A DNA stretch of 64,000 nucleotides from Acetobacter lambici (lineage in GTDB: Bacteria; Pseudomonadota; Alphaproteobacteria; Acetobacterales; Acetobacteraceae). The stretch is taken from assembly GCF_011516885.1 (NCBI RefSeq), contig NZ_WOTD01000006.1, forward strand, positions 1 to 64,000, read 5' to 3'. Below the pieces are notes generated by a model. It made no database searches and was not told the origin of the DNA. It worked only from the letters and a program-made list of their open reading frames with translations. Positions 8,015-16,980 of the stretch are shown here, piece by piece (the stretch's first letter is position 1; each line of letters opens with the position of its first letter). A program made the translations under genes and the position numbers.

Positions 8015-11000
8015 TCAGCTCAGGGTCATCAGGCTGGCGTTGCCGCCTGCGGCTGTTGTGTTGATGCTGCGCGACTGTTCTTCCAGCACGGCTTCGACTG
8101 AGGGAAGACCATTTTTTGTAATGTAGGCCGAAACAATAGCCCCGTTGCCCGCAGCTAGCAGTGCGCGTGTGGCACGGAATGCTTCGTTATCTTCCTCACT
8201 CAGAAGAATGCTGCACTCAAGCGAGCGGGCGGAGGTAACAGGCCGAACAAACTGCCCGATGGAGGCAGGCAGGGTGGCAATAGCTGCCAGAATAGCGGGC
8301 TCCGCCATAATGGCCGCAGTGTTCCCCCCGGCAAGCGCCAAGGAGATCTGGTCATACAGACCAGTAGCTGTCTGGGCCATGCACAGCACTGTGCCGCGTG
8401 CGCCCAGCCTGTACAGGTTCAACTCGCCAACAGGGCCGGGCAGGGTGATCTGCCCGTTGGTCAGCGGCTGGCTGGCAAGGGCATGGGCGCGCTGGGCTGG
8501 CTGGCTCTCGCCTTGTGTGCGCAACCAGTCGGTCCAGTCCACCATGGCTTTTGGCGTGGTGCCGCGTGCAATTTGCGGCAGGGGCGGTACCTTTGCCAGC
8601 AGGCGGCGCAGAATAAGCGGTCCTCCGGCCTTTGGTCCGGTGCCGGACAGGCCACGCCCGCCAAAGGGCTGCACGCCCACAACCGCGCCAATGGTGTTGC
8701 GGTTTACATACAGGTTGCCTGCTTCCACCTGTTCCAGAACGCTCTGAACGGTGGAGTCCAAGCGTGTGTGCAGGCCAAAGGTCAGGCCGTAGCCCGTTGC
8801 GTTAATGTCGGCCAGAACGAGGTTTAACTGGGCGCGTCGGTAGCGCAGCACATGCAGGACCGGACCAAACACTTCCTGCCCAACTTCTCGGATGGATGTG
8901 ACCTCGATCAGTGTGGGGGGCACAAAGCTGCCATTGGCGCAGTTGTCTGGCAGAGGTAGTGCGTGGACTGGCGCATTTTTGCTGCGGAATGTTTCAATAT
9001 GCGCCGTAATGCCCGCGGCGGCTTCGGGGGTAATGACCGGCCCCACATCCGTGCACAGGGCGGAGGGGTTGCCGAGCCGAAGTTCATGCATGGCACCGCG
9101 CAGCATGGCCAGAACATGGTCCGCGCAGTCGTCCTGCACACAGAGAATACGCAGGGCGGAGCAGCGCTGGCCCGCACTATCAAAAGCCGAGGCCAGAACA
9201 TCCGCCACGACCTGTTCGGCCAGAGCGGAGGAATCCACGATCATGGCGTTCTGTCCCCCCGTTTCGGCCACAAACGGCACGGGCTGGCCCGTGGCCGTGC
9301 GGCGGTCGAGGAGTTGGCGGTTGATCAGTTGCGCCACGGCGGTGGAACCGGTGAACATGACCCCCATAATACGGTCATCCCCTACCAGTGCTGCCCCCAC
9401 ATCGCCCTCACCGGGCAGGAGTTGCACGGTTGCTGCGGGAACGCCTGCTTCGTGCAGAAGCTGCACGGCTACCGCTGCGATCAGGGGTGTTTCTTCCGCC
9501 GGTTTGGCAATAACGGCGTTCCCGGCGGCAAGGGCTGCGGCAATCTGGCCAATAAAAATGGCGAGCGGGAAGTTCCACGGGCTAATGCAGGCCACGGTGC
9601 CAAGGGGGGCATGGGTCTCGTTGTTAAAATCGCGGCGGATGGTGGTGGCATAATAGCGCAGGAAGTCCACAGCCTCGCGGATTTCGGCCACGGCATTGGG
9701 GAGCGACTTGCCTGCCTCGCGGCAGATCAGGGCCATAAGGGCGGCGTGCCGCGCTTCCAGCAGATCAGCGGCCTTGAGCAGGCAGTCGGCCCGTATGGCT
9801 GGGGTTTTGGCTGACCATTCCGCAAAGCCCGTTTGCGCCACGTCCACTGCCAGCGTGACCGTAGCGGGTGTGGCGTAGGTGACATGGCCGACCAGATCGC
9901 GTCGGTCAGCGGGGTTGGTTACGGGGTGCTGCGTACCATGCGTGGGCGCACCGGGCACAATGGGGGCTGCCTGCCATTGCTTTGGAGCCGCCTTTATGCC
10001 TGCGGCAAGGGTTTCGAGCACCTGATCGTCGGCCAGATCAATCCCTGCGGAGTTCTGGCGCTCGGGGGCAAACAGGTCGAGTGGCTTGCGGATTTCGGAG
10101 TGTGGCGCACCAAATGGGGTGTAACGCTTGGCCGAGGTCACGGGGTTTTCGATCAGGGATGCCACGGCAATGGCGCTATCGCCAATCTGGTTGACAAAGG
10201 AGGAGTTCGCTCCGTTTTCCAGCAGGCGGCGTACCAGATAGGCCAGTAGTGTTTCGTGCGTGCCAACAGGTGCGTAAATGCGGGCCGGGCGGTTGAACCT
10301 GTCCGCCCCGACGACCTGACGGTACAGCGGCTCGCCCATGCCGTGCAGGCATTGGAATTCATAAGACCCGATCTCGTATTTTTGCCCGGCGAGTGTGTAG
10401 ATGGTGGCAAGGGTACGGGCATTATGCGTGGCAAACTGGGGAAAAATGATATCCCGTGCATCCAGCAGTTTGCGCGCGCAGGCAATGTAGCTGATATCCG
10501 TATGGCATTTGCGGGTGTACACGGGGTAGTCCGCCATGCCTTCGACCTGCGCTTTTTTAATCTCGCTGTCCCAGTAGGCACCTTTAACAAGGCGAACCAT
10601 AATCCGGCGGCTGGTGCGCCTGGCCAGATCAATAATGTAATCCAGCACGAAGGGCGCGCGTTTGCCGTAGGCCTGCACCACAAAGCCAATGCCGTTCCAG
10701 CCTTCCAGCCCCGGTGTGGCGCACAGGGCTTCGAGCAGGTCGAGTGAAATATCCAGCCGTTCGCTTTCCTCGGCATCAATGTTAATGCCAATGTCGTACT
10801 GCCGGGCCAGCAGGGTGAGTTCCTGCACAACGGGCAGAAGCTCCCCCATGACCCGTGCATGCTGCGCGCGGGCATAGCGCGGGTGCAGGGCGGAAAGTTT
10901 GATGGAAATACCGGGACGTTCGTAAACATTGGCCCCTTTGGCGCTGCGCCCGATTACGTTAATGGCGTTAATGTAGTCCTGCCGGTAACGCTGGGCGTCG

Positions 11001-11662
11001 GCGGCGGTGTAGGCGGCCTCGCCCAGCATGTCGTAGGAATAGGAAAAGCCGATCTGTTCGAGCTTTTTGCTATTCTTGCGGGCCTGCTCAATGGTCTGGC
11101 CCAGCACAAACTGCTCGCCCATCAGGCGCATGGCCGCATCCACGGCTTTGCGGATAACGGGGCGTGTGCTCCGCTCCACAAACCCCATAAGCGCGCCAGA
11201 GAGTGTTTTGTCATTATGTTCGGCCACAACGCGGCCCGTCAGGGCCAGCCCCCATGCGGCGGCATTGGCGAACAGAGGCTTGGCGCGGCCAACGTGGGAG
11301 AGCCAGTCGCTCTCGCCTATCTTGTCCTGAATAAGGGCGTCGCGCGTGGCCATGTCGGGAATACGCAGCAGGGCCTCGGCCAGACACATCAGCGCCACAC
11401 CCTCGGCGGAGGAGAGGGCAAATTCCTGCACCAGTGTTTCCACCAGACCGGGGTTACGCTGGCTGCGCAGTGTTTGGGCAAGGCCGGTCGCCATGGCGGC
11501 TACGGCGCTGTCCTGCTGTGCGCTCAGGGTGGCGGCGGGGGTCAGGGCCTCAACGCATGTCAGCTCGGGGCGGCGGATGGCCTGGGTAATGGCCTTGCGC
11601 AGCGGGGTGCGGGAGGTGAAGTCGGGTGCAAAAGTATTGGTGGAGGACATGGCGTTGTTCAT
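8015..11662 (-). CDS. putA: Bifunctional proline dehydrogenase / L-glutamate-gamma-semialdehyde dehydrogenase PutA
   Basis: About 1215 residues. PutA oxidises proline to glutamate in two steps: an FAD proline dehydrogenase feeds the quinone pool, then an NAD aldehyde dehydrogenase follows, with P5C channelled between them. The PRODH domain contains RLVKGAYWDSEIKKAQ and EIGSYEFQCLHGMGE. The ALDH domain contains ISPWNFPLAIF, FTGSTAVAQ, ETGGQNAMIVD and the catalytic Cys in AGQRCSALR. No N-terminal ribbon-helix-helix repressor domain is evident, unlike E. coli PutA, so regulation is probably by the adjacent GntR protein. ATG at 11662 (MNNAM) or 11650 (MSSTN) is preferred; an in-frame GTG at 11740 would abut the operator-like dyad and is unlikely. 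Confidence 0.96.
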   Translation of the reverse strand: MNNAMSSTNTFAPDFTSRTPLRKAITQAIRRPELTCVEALTPAATLSAQQDSAVAAMATGLAQTLRSQRNPGLVETLVQEFALSSAEGVALMCLAEALLRIPDMATRDALIQDKIGESDWLSHVGRAKPLFANAAAWGLALTGRVVAEHNDKTLSGALMGFVERSTRPVIRKAVDAAMRLMGEQFVLGQTIEQARKNSKKLEQIGFSYSYDMLGEAAYTAADAQRYRQDYINAINVIGRSAKGANVYERPGISIKLSALHPRYARAQHARVMGELLPVVQELTLLARQYDIGINIDAEESERLDISLDLLEALCATPGLEGWNGIGFVVQAYGKRAPFVLDYIIDLARRTSRRIMVRLVKGAYWDSEIKKAQVEGMADYPVYTRKCHTDISYIACARKLLDARDIIFPQFATHNARTLATIYTLAGQKYEIGSYEFQCLHGMGEPLYRQVVGADRFNRPARIYAPVGTHETLLAYLVRRLLENGANSSFVNQIGDSAIAVASLIENPVTSAKRYTPFGAPHSEIRKPLDLFAPERQNSAGIDLADDQVLETLAAGIKAAPKQWQAAPIVPGAPTHGTQHPVTNPADRRDLVGHVTYATPATVTLAVDVAQTGFAEWSAKTPAIRADCLLKAADLLEARHAALMALICREAGKSLPNAVAEIREAVDFLRYYATTIRRDFNNETHAPLGTVACISPWNFPLAIFIGQIAAALAAGNAVIAKPAEETPLIAAVAVQLLHEAGVPAATVQLLPGEGDVGAALVGDDRIMGVMFTGSTAVAQLINRQLLDRRTATGQPVPFVAETGGQNAMIVDSSALAEQVVADVLASAFDSAGQRCSALRILCVQDDCADHVLAMLRGAMHELRLGNPSALCTDVGPVITPEAAAGITAHIETFRSKNAPVHALPLPDNCANGSFVPPTLIEVTSIREVGQEVFGPVLHVLRYRRAQLNLVLADINATGYGLTFGLHTRLDSTVQSVLEQVEAGNLYVNRNTIGAVVGVQPFGGRGLSGTGPKAGGPLILRRLLAKVPPLPQIARGTTPKAMVDWTDWLRTQGESQPAQRAHALASQPLTNGQITLPGPVGELNLYRLGARGTVLCMAQTATGLYDQISLALAGGNTAAIMAEPAILAAIATLPASIGQFVRPVTSARSLECSILLSEEDNEAFRATRALLAAGNGAIVSAYITKNGLPSVEAVLEEQSRSINTTAAGGNASLMTLS

Positions 11663-11742
11663 CCAGATCAGCCGCCAAACCGTGCGCCTGCGGGTCTGCA
11701 GGTTGGTTTTGGCTTCATAATGATTTTTCCGCTCTGACACGA

Positions 11743-11771
11743 TAATATACGATTTGCAACATCATATATTA
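11743..11771. promoter_or_regulatory. Operator-like dyad upstream of putA
   Basis: TAATATACGAT (11743-11753), spacer TTGCAAC, ATCATATATTA (11761-11771). The 11-bp arms match at 10 of 11 positions. It sits about 80-110 bp ahead of the probable putA start and downstream of the GntR-type gene, in the position of a promoter. A winged-helix dimer such as the encoded GntR protein is the natural candidate ligand; that is inference. Confidence 0.6.
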
Positions 11772-11844
11772 CCCAATCAGGCATGATCCGCCGCATGGAT
11801 GAACAAGCGTTTGTAAAATATGGATTTTTAGAGGGTAAAAATGC

Positions 11845-12672
11845 TCAGCCCACGTTAAGGCCAGCATGCCGACGCCGGAACACATCCACCGAGATTCTGG
11901 AGGCTTCCAGAATATGGATGCGCGTCAGTCTGGCGCACAAGTCCGCATCCCGGTCACGGCAGGCGTCCAGAATGGCCTTGTGTTCGTCGTGGGTGATGTT
12001 TGTGCGGCCTTCAATAATCAGATGTCCGCGTATGTAGCGGTCCAGTCTGGTATTCAGGTCTTCTATCATTTCCAGCAGGCGGGGGCGGGGGGCTGCGGCA
12101 TAGATGGAATTATGGAATGCACGGTTGAGTGCGCCTGAGCGGATCATGCCCTGCGGGCCCTCCACACCGGCTACAAATGCCTCGTAGGCGTCCTCCACGC
12201 GGGCAAAGTCCACGCGGGTCATGTTGCGCACGCCCTCGGCTGCGGCCTGTTCTTCCAGCGTTGCGCGGATCTGGGAGTATTCCAGAATATCGGCCTCATC
12301 CAGCCCGATGACCATTGCGCCCTTGTTGGGCATGAACGCCACCAGCCCTTCGGCCTCAAGGTGCTTGAGCGCTTCGCGCACGGGAATAATGCTGACCCCA
12401 AAACCTGCGGCAAGCTCGGACTGGGGCAGGGCGCGGCCCGCTGGCAACTGGTCTTCCAGAATAGCTTTGCGCAACGCCGTGCAAATGCTCTCTGACGCGG
12501 TGCCATGCGGTGCAATTTCAACACTTTTGAAAAGACTGGCAGGCAGCATGTCGGTATGGGCTCCCGCTTGGATCGTTACGGACTCGTTAAGGTTGTTATA
12601 GAGTGGAAGGCCAAACTGTTCAATCGGCCAGTCCGACCAGAGCTTGCCATGAGGCAGGCTGATCTGGTGCAT
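11845..12672 (-). CDS. GntR-family regulator, FadR subfamily, likely controlling putA
   Basis: A 275-residue regulator. The winged helix-turn-helix spans about residues 58-120 (ALRKAILEDQLPAGRALPQS, FGVSIIPVREALKHLEAEGL). An all-alpha FCD ligand domain follows, with NRAFHNSIYAAA and THDEHKAILDACRDRD supplying the usual metal or acid-binding His residues. About 40 residues precede the core, so an internal Met at residue 42 (12549) may be the true start. It lies on the same strand immediately upstream of putA, with a dyad in the gap, so proline or another amino-acid catabolite is a plausible effector. Confidence 0.85.
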   Translation of the reverse strand: MHQISLPHGKLWSDWPIEQFGLPLYNNLNESVTIQAGAHTDMLPASLFKSVEIAPHGTASESICTALRKAILEDQLPAGRALPQSELAAGFGVSIIPVREALKHLEAEGLVAFMPNKGAMVIGLDEADILEYSQIRATLEEQAAAEGVRNMTRVDFARVEDAYEAFVAGVEGPQGMIRSGALNRAFHNSIYAAAPRPRLLEMIEDLNTRLDRYIRGHLIIEGRTNITHDEHKAILDACRDRDADLCARLTRIHILEASRISVDVFRRRHAGLNVG

Positions 12673-13102
12673 GGTGTTATATCACCTGATCGTGATTGCC
12701 GGTTGGCGGGGTGGCCAAACGCCATTTATGGTTTGGCGTGTGCGGGCTGGCAAAGGGTTGGTCGCCGTGCCCGATAACGGCCCGGTCGGGGTTGGCGCCT
12801 GTGCCGGGCCTGAACTGAACCATATGTATAAAATTACAGAAGACAAAGATAATATCGTAATGTTTCAAGAGCATAATTTTATATGGCCCGGCTGGGGGCA
12901 CCATTTGTGAGCCCTTTGCAAAGGGCTGGCACAGCATATGGCACGGGTCCGTAACGTGGCGTTGTTTTTGTTATGACAGGCATGTCACCCGCCCGCCCGG
13001 ACAGGACTGTGGTCTGCCATGTTTTTTGCGCGCGTGGGGGCTGCTTGATCTTTGCGGGGGTTACGGGGCAGTTTGGCGCATATTCCGTTTGGGAGATTCT
13101 GA
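12673..13102. other. Divergent intergenic region with an 18-bp perfect palindrome
   Basis: About 430 bases between the minus-strand GntR gene and the plus-strand secreted-protein gene. No gene is supported. It holds AGCCCTTTGCAAAGGGCT (12910-12927), a perfect palindrome with no spacer, and a 7-bp hairpin GCCAAAC/GTTTGGC (12714-12720 and 12731-12737). An AT-rich patch around 12820-12890 could hold promoters for either direction. A ribosome site GGGAG precedes the gene at 13103. Confidence 0.5.
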
Positions 13103-13543
13103 ATGAAACTGTTTGCCGTGCGTGCCCTGTCGGCGCTAGCCCTTACCACGTCCGTGCTGGCATCCATGCCCGCACTTGCTCATGCCGAGGATCAGACCCT
13201 CAATATGCCGGTTATCCGTGGGGGGGATACGTCTCTCCTCTCAACGGTGGACCCATCAGGTTACGTGGCCTCCATTGACCCGAAGGAAAATGCAGGCCTG
13301 CTGAACTACTGCGTACAGAACGAATACGTCCCTGATTACGACGATGCCTTCCGCACGTTGCAGGAATACAACAAAAAGACCAATGCCGTGTCCGATGGTT
13401 CGGATGGCAATATGTTCTATGCGATCGGCTCGGCAGGCCAGATCCGCCTGAACGACCACACCTACACCGTGGCAATGGCAACCCTGCCGCTGCGCCAGAA
13501 GACCTGTAAGGCTGTTCTGGACCGCGCCAAAGCTGCCCTGTAA
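13103..13543 (+). CDS. Small exported protein, possibly DUF2501-like
   Basis: 146 residues. The signal peptide has core SALALTTSVLAS and cleavage after AHA near residue 27. The mature part contains ENAGLLNYCVQNEYV and ends TCKAVLDRAKAAL. The spacing of the two Cys (YCVQN and KTCKAVL) resembles the DUF2501 (YjjA) family of periplasmic proteins, whose function is unknown. That assignment is from memory of the pattern and is tentative. GGGAG lies 7-8 nt before ATG. The gene stands alone and ends before a strong bidirectional terminator. Confidence 0.75.
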   Translation: MKLFAVRALSALALTTSVLASMPALAHAEDQTLNMPVIRGGDTSLLSTVDPSGYVASIDPKENAGLLNYCVQNEYVPDYDDAFRTLQEYNKKTNAVSDGSDGNMFYAIGSAGQIRLNDHTYTVAMATLPLRQKTCKAVLDRAKAAL

Positions 13544-13605
13544 TTTGGCGGCAGGCCTTATTCCGCACCGACCGGAATTAAGGTGTGGAATAAAAACGGC
13601 ATAAC

Positions 13606-13642
13606 AAAAAAGGCTGATCACGGTGGTGATCAGCCTTTTTTT
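13606..13642. terminator. Intrinsic terminator
   Basis: Stem GGCTGATCAC (13612-13621), loop GGTG, GTGATCAGCC (13626-13635), then seven Ts. A-run on the left and T-run on the right allow termination in either direction. Confidence 0.9.
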
Positions 13643-13750
13643 ATGTCCGGTTCGGCACATTTTTGTGCGCTTGGGGGGCGGGCATGTCTTTCCTCAGGCG
13701 GCGTGATATGATCAAAGACCATCTGGTTCGGGTGCAAAATAAGAACGTAA

Positions 13751-15694
13751 ATGAAAGGACCAGTCCGAGTGGAAGATAAAGTTCCCTGCACGACGGAGAC
13801 AGGCGTCTCTGATCGCTATCTTGATCAAGTGCAGCGTGCGCAACGCGACCCGGAGGCCTTCTGGCTGTCGCAGGCGCGCAGACTGGTCTGGCATAAAGCG
13901 CCCTCCCATGCCTCCCGCTCCGATTTTGGCGGTGATGTGCGCATATCATGGTACGAAGACGGGCAGCTCAACGTGGCTGAAAACTGCCTTGACCGCCACG
14001 TTCTGACCCAGCCCGACAAGGCCGCCCTGATCTGGGAAGGTCAGGAAGACGGGCAGAAGCTGGTGCTGACCTACCGCGAACTGCACGCGCAGGTCTGCCG
14101 CCTTGCCAATGCGCTGCGCAGGCTGGGCGTTGGCAAGGGCGACCGTGTGGCCATTCATCTGCCCATGGTGGCCGAAGGCGTGGTGTCCATGCTGGCCTGT
14201 GCGCGTATTGGCGCAATCCATGTTGTGCTGTTTGGCGGTTTTTCGGCCGAAGGGCTGGCCGAGCGGCTTATGGATAGTGGCGCGGTCGTGGTTATTACGG
14301 CCGATGTGGCGCGCCGTGGGGCCAAGGCCATTCCCAGCAAAATCACCATGGATGAGGCCCTTGTGGCCTGTGGCGCGGCCTGCACCGTGCGCCATGTGCT
14401 GGTGGTGCCCGTAACGGGCACGGAGGTGCCCATGCAGCCCGGTCGGGACCTGCACTTTGCCGCGGAAGTGGCGATGGAAATGCCCGACTGCGCGCCAGAG
14501 ATCATGGATGCCTGCGATCCGCTGTTCCTGATGTATACCTCGGGCAGCACGGGGCGGCCCAAGGGTGTGGTGCATGGCACGGGTGGGTATCTGGTCTGGG
14601 CATCCTACACGCAGGAGGTGGTGTTTGCCGCCCAGCCGAACGATGTGTTCTGGTGCACGGCCGATACAAGCTGGATTACCGGGCACACCTATGTTGTGTA
14701 CGGCCCGCTATGCAATGGCGCGACAATCCTGATCTATGAAGGTCTGCCCTCATGGCCGCAGCCGGGTCGTTGGTGGGATGTGATCGACCGCAACAATGTG
14801 AGTGTCTTTTACACCTCTCCCACAGTCGTACGCGCCGCCATGCGTGAGGATGCGGACGTGGTGCGCAGTCGCTCCCTGTCCAGTCTGCGCGTGCTGGGCA
14901 CGGTGGGCGAGCCGATCAGCCCCGAGGCATGGCAGTGGTTCCATGATGAGGTGGGCAAGGCCTGCTGTCCGGTGGTGGATACATGGTGGCAGACCGAAAC
15001 AGGGGGTGTCATGCTGACCGCCAGTGCCGGGCAGGTGCCGGGCAGGCCGGGAGCGGCAGGTCTGCCGTTGCCGGGGGTGGAAGCCGTGCTGGTGGACGCA
15101 CAGACCCAGACCGAGGTTGAAGGGGCGGGGGACGGCCTTTTGTGCATGGCCCGCTCATGGCCCGGTCAGGCCATGACCTTGTGGCGTGACCATGGGCGTT
15201 TCCGCCAGACCTATTTTACCACATGCCCCGGCCGTTACTTCTCGGGTGATGGTGCGCGGCGTGAGGGGGATGGATATTTCTGGATTACTGGCCGTGTGGA
15301 TGACGTGGTCAATGTCTCCGGCCACCGTATTGGCACGGCGGAAATTGAAGACGCCGTGGCAACCGATGCCGAGGTCGTGGAAAGTGCCGCTGTTGGCGTG
15401 CCGCATGACCTGAAGGGGCAGGGGCTGGTGGTGTTTGTTGTGCCGCGAACGGAAGGGAGCCTGGACCCCGCCGCCGTGCGCCGCGCCATATCTGACGGGG
15501 TGGGTCGCTATGCGGTGCCTGAGCAGATTTACGTTGTGCGTGACCTGCCCAAAACCCGTTCTGGCAAAATTGTCCGCCGTCTTCTGCGCAAGATTGCGGC
15601 ACATGATCTGAGTAATCTGGGTGATCTTTCCACCCTGTCCGACCCGGACATTGTGGAGGAAATTATTGCACAGGTGTCTGGGCAGGCAGGCTGA
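13751..15694 (+). CDS. acsA: Acetyl-CoA synthetase (AMP-forming acyl-CoA synthetase)
   Basis: A 647-residue adenylate-forming enzyme that makes acetyl-CoA from acetate, ATP and CoA. ATP-binding motif YTSGSTGRPKGVVHG is near residue 260. DTWWQTETGG, the acetate-pocket region, lies near 410, and the hinge and A8 region are GRVDDVVNVSGHRIGTAEIE. The C-terminal catalytic lysine is in PKTRSGKIVRRLLRKIA, the site controlled by acetylation in other species. Length fits Acs. In an acetic acid bacterium it would support acetate reuse after ethanol is exhausted. It is monocistronic, with terminators on both sides. Propionyl-CoA synthetase is the main alternative. Confidence 0.92.
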   Translation: MKGPVRVEDKVPCTTETGVSDRYLDQVQRAQRDPEAFWLSQARRLVWHKAPSHASRSDFGGDVRISWYEDGQLNVAENCLDRHVLTQPDKAALIWEGQEDGQKLVLTYRELHAQVCRLANALRRLGVGKGDRVAIHLPMVAEGVVSMLACARIGAIHVVLFGGFSAEGLAERLMDSGAVVVITADVARRGAKAIPSKITMDEALVACGAACTVRHVLVVPVTGTEVPMQPGRDLHFAAEVAMEMPDCAPEIMDACDPLFLMYTSGSTGRPKGVVHGTGGYLVWASYTQEVVFAAQPNDVFWCTADTSWITGHTYVVYGPLCNGATILIYEGLPSWPQPGRWWDVIDRNNVSVFYTSPTVVRAAMREDADVVRSRSLSSLRVLGTVGEPISPEAWQWFHDEVGKACCPVVDTWWQTETGGVMLTASAGQVPGRPGAAGLPLPGVEAVLVDAQTQTEVEGAGDGLLCMARSWPGQAMTLWRDHGRFRQTYFTTCPGRYFSGDGARREGDGYFWITGRVDDVVNVSGHRIGTAEIEDAVATDAEVVESAAVGVPHDLKGQGLVVFVVPRTEGSLDPAAVRRAISDGVGRYAVPEQIYVVRDLPKTRSGKIVRRLLRKIAAHDLSNLGDLSTLSDPDIVEEIIAQVSGQAG

Positions 15695-15706
15695 TCAAAC
15701 CCGCCT

Positions 15707-15735
15707 GTGGCGCATGGGGTGCCCCTATGCGCCAC
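15707..15735. terminator. Hairpin between convergent genes
   Basis: GTGGCGCATGGGG (15707-15719) pairs with CCCCTATGCGCCAC (15722-15735) with one bulged T and a 2-nt loop. It overlaps the 3' end of the DUF1653 gene and follows acsA by 13 bp. No long T-run, so efficiency is uncertain. Confidence 0.5.
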
Positions 15736-15988
15736 TTCTGGCGGAGTTGTCCGTGCCAATAAAAGCAAAGCGCGGCACGCCGTTCACGCTTTGCTGCCAC
15801 ATGGCCAGCGGGCGGACCCAGTAGGTCCCCAGTGCATCGCACCGGTAAGTGACCAGCCATTCCTCTGTCTCGCTGTGGCGGCCCACGCATAGAACCGTGT
15901 ACAATCCCCCTTTATAATGGCGGTAGAGGCCGAGCTTTGGGTGCTCGGGCTGTTCTGGCGTGGTATTTGGGCTTGTCTGTTCGGACAT
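15725..15988 (-). CDS. DUF1653 family protein
   Basis: An 87-residue soluble protein. The DUF1653 core is visible: LGLYRHYKGGLYTVLCVGRH, then EEWLVTYRCDALGTYWVRP and WQQSVNGVPRFAFI. Members are small beta-rich proteins of unknown function. The first 18 residues are a polar, Pro/Thr-rich tail. The start diverges from the secreted-protein gene at 16039 across about 50 bp. Confidence 0.9.
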   Translation of the reverse strand: MSEQTSPNTTPEQPEHPKLGLYRHYKGGLYTVLCVGRHSETEEWLVTYRCDALGTYWVRPLAMWQQSVNGVPRFAFIGTDNSARSGA

Positions 15989-16038
15989 GCTTGGGGTCTA
16001 CTCCACAAAGGTAATATTGGTCAGGTCAAACAAGGAAT

Positions 16039-16626
16039 GTGCGCTTGAAGCATCGTGTGGGGTTGTATTGTGTGTTGGCGGGGTTGTCTGCCCTGCCTTG
16101 CGGTGTTTCCTGTTATGCGGTGGCGCATGGCGCAAGCTCGGCCCGGCAGGCCGGGGCCGCCCACGGTAAAGCCGACCCCGTGGCCCTGACCGACCAGCGC
16201 GGCAGTGCGCTGGACAGTGCCGCCCGTGTGCTGAACGCGGATGATCTGGCCGCCGCTGCCCGCCATAATGATAAGCCGCTGGTGCTGGTAGGGTCGGCCC
16301 CCCTGTCGGCCAATGGTGCAAATACAGCGCTTTTTGTACAGGTGCAGGCCGCCAGCCTGTGCGGGTCCGCCGGGTGCTCCACGGATGTGTATGTCAGGCG
16401 GAATGGTGCGTGGGCCAAGGTTCTGGATTCCGTAAGTGGACCTATTGAGCTGCTGCCAACAACACACGGTGGCTTTAGGGACATTCTGGTGGATGGTTCT
16501 GACCGCTGGGTGTGGAAGAACAACACTTACGTGGATACGCTGGTGGCGCAGGATGTGCCGGGGCTAAAAGCATCGGTGCAGGAGCATCAGGCACAGATGG
16601 ACGAACAGCCCGATGGGAGCCGCTAG
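16039..16626 (+). CDS. Exported protein of unknown function
   Basis: 195 residues starting at GTG, with CAAGGA a few bases before it. A signal peptide is visible (LYCVLAGLSALPCGVSCYAV, then AHGASS), and the mature protein has two Cys close together (SLCGSAGCSTDVYV) that probably form a disulphide. The middle reads as a compact beta domain (GGFRDILVDGSDRWVWKNN). I do not recognise a family. It is followed 5 bp later by a small membrane protein, so the two form an operon. Confidence 0.75.
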   Translation: MRLKHRVGLYCVLAGLSALPCGVSCYAVAHGASSARQAGAAHGKADPVALTDQRGSALDSAARVLNADDLAAAARHNDKPLVLVGSAPLSANGANTALFVQVQAASLCGSAGCSTDVYVRRNGAWAKVLDSVSGPIELLPTTHGGFRDILVDGSDRWVWKNNTYVDTLVAQDVPGLKASVQEHQAQMDEQPDGSR

Positions 16627-16631
16627 CCATT

Positions 16632-16925
16632 ATGGCACAGGTTGATGGCAGCATCCGGCTGACCCTGCTTAAAACAGGGGCCACGGTTGGTCTTACGGCC
16701 CTTCTGGTATTTGTGCTGCGCTGGGTGCTGGGGTTTCTGCCCCAACTGGATGCCATTACAGGTGGGCATGCGGGGGGGGATGTTCTGCGCTTTTTGGCCT
16801 CTAACGGGCATGCGCAGGCCCAGCAGGGCGTGGCCATTGCGCTGATTGTTTTCTGCTTTGCTCTGGCCGTTTTGGTCGTGCATGCTGCCGAACGCATACT
16901 CCGGCGCAGGCGGTCCAGGCGTTAG
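16632..16925 (+). CDS. Small membrane protein of unknown function
   Basis: 97 residues with two hydrophobic segments (TALLVFVLRWVLGFL and GVAIALIVFCFALAVLVVHA) and a basic C-terminal tail, ERILRRRRSRR. The topology suggests an inner-membrane hairpin with a cytoplasmic tail. ATG at 16632 follows the stop of the exported protein by 5 bp. No family recognised. Confidence 0.65.
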   Translation: MAQVDGSIRLTLLKTGATVGLTALLVFVLRWVLGFLPQLDAITGGHAGGDVLRFLASNGHAQAQQGVAIALIVFCFALAVLVVHAAERILRRRRSRR

Positions 16926-16980
16926 GGAGCGGCCAGCAGGCTGCGACCATCCGGTATGCTCCCTCCTGCGGGCAATTGGG

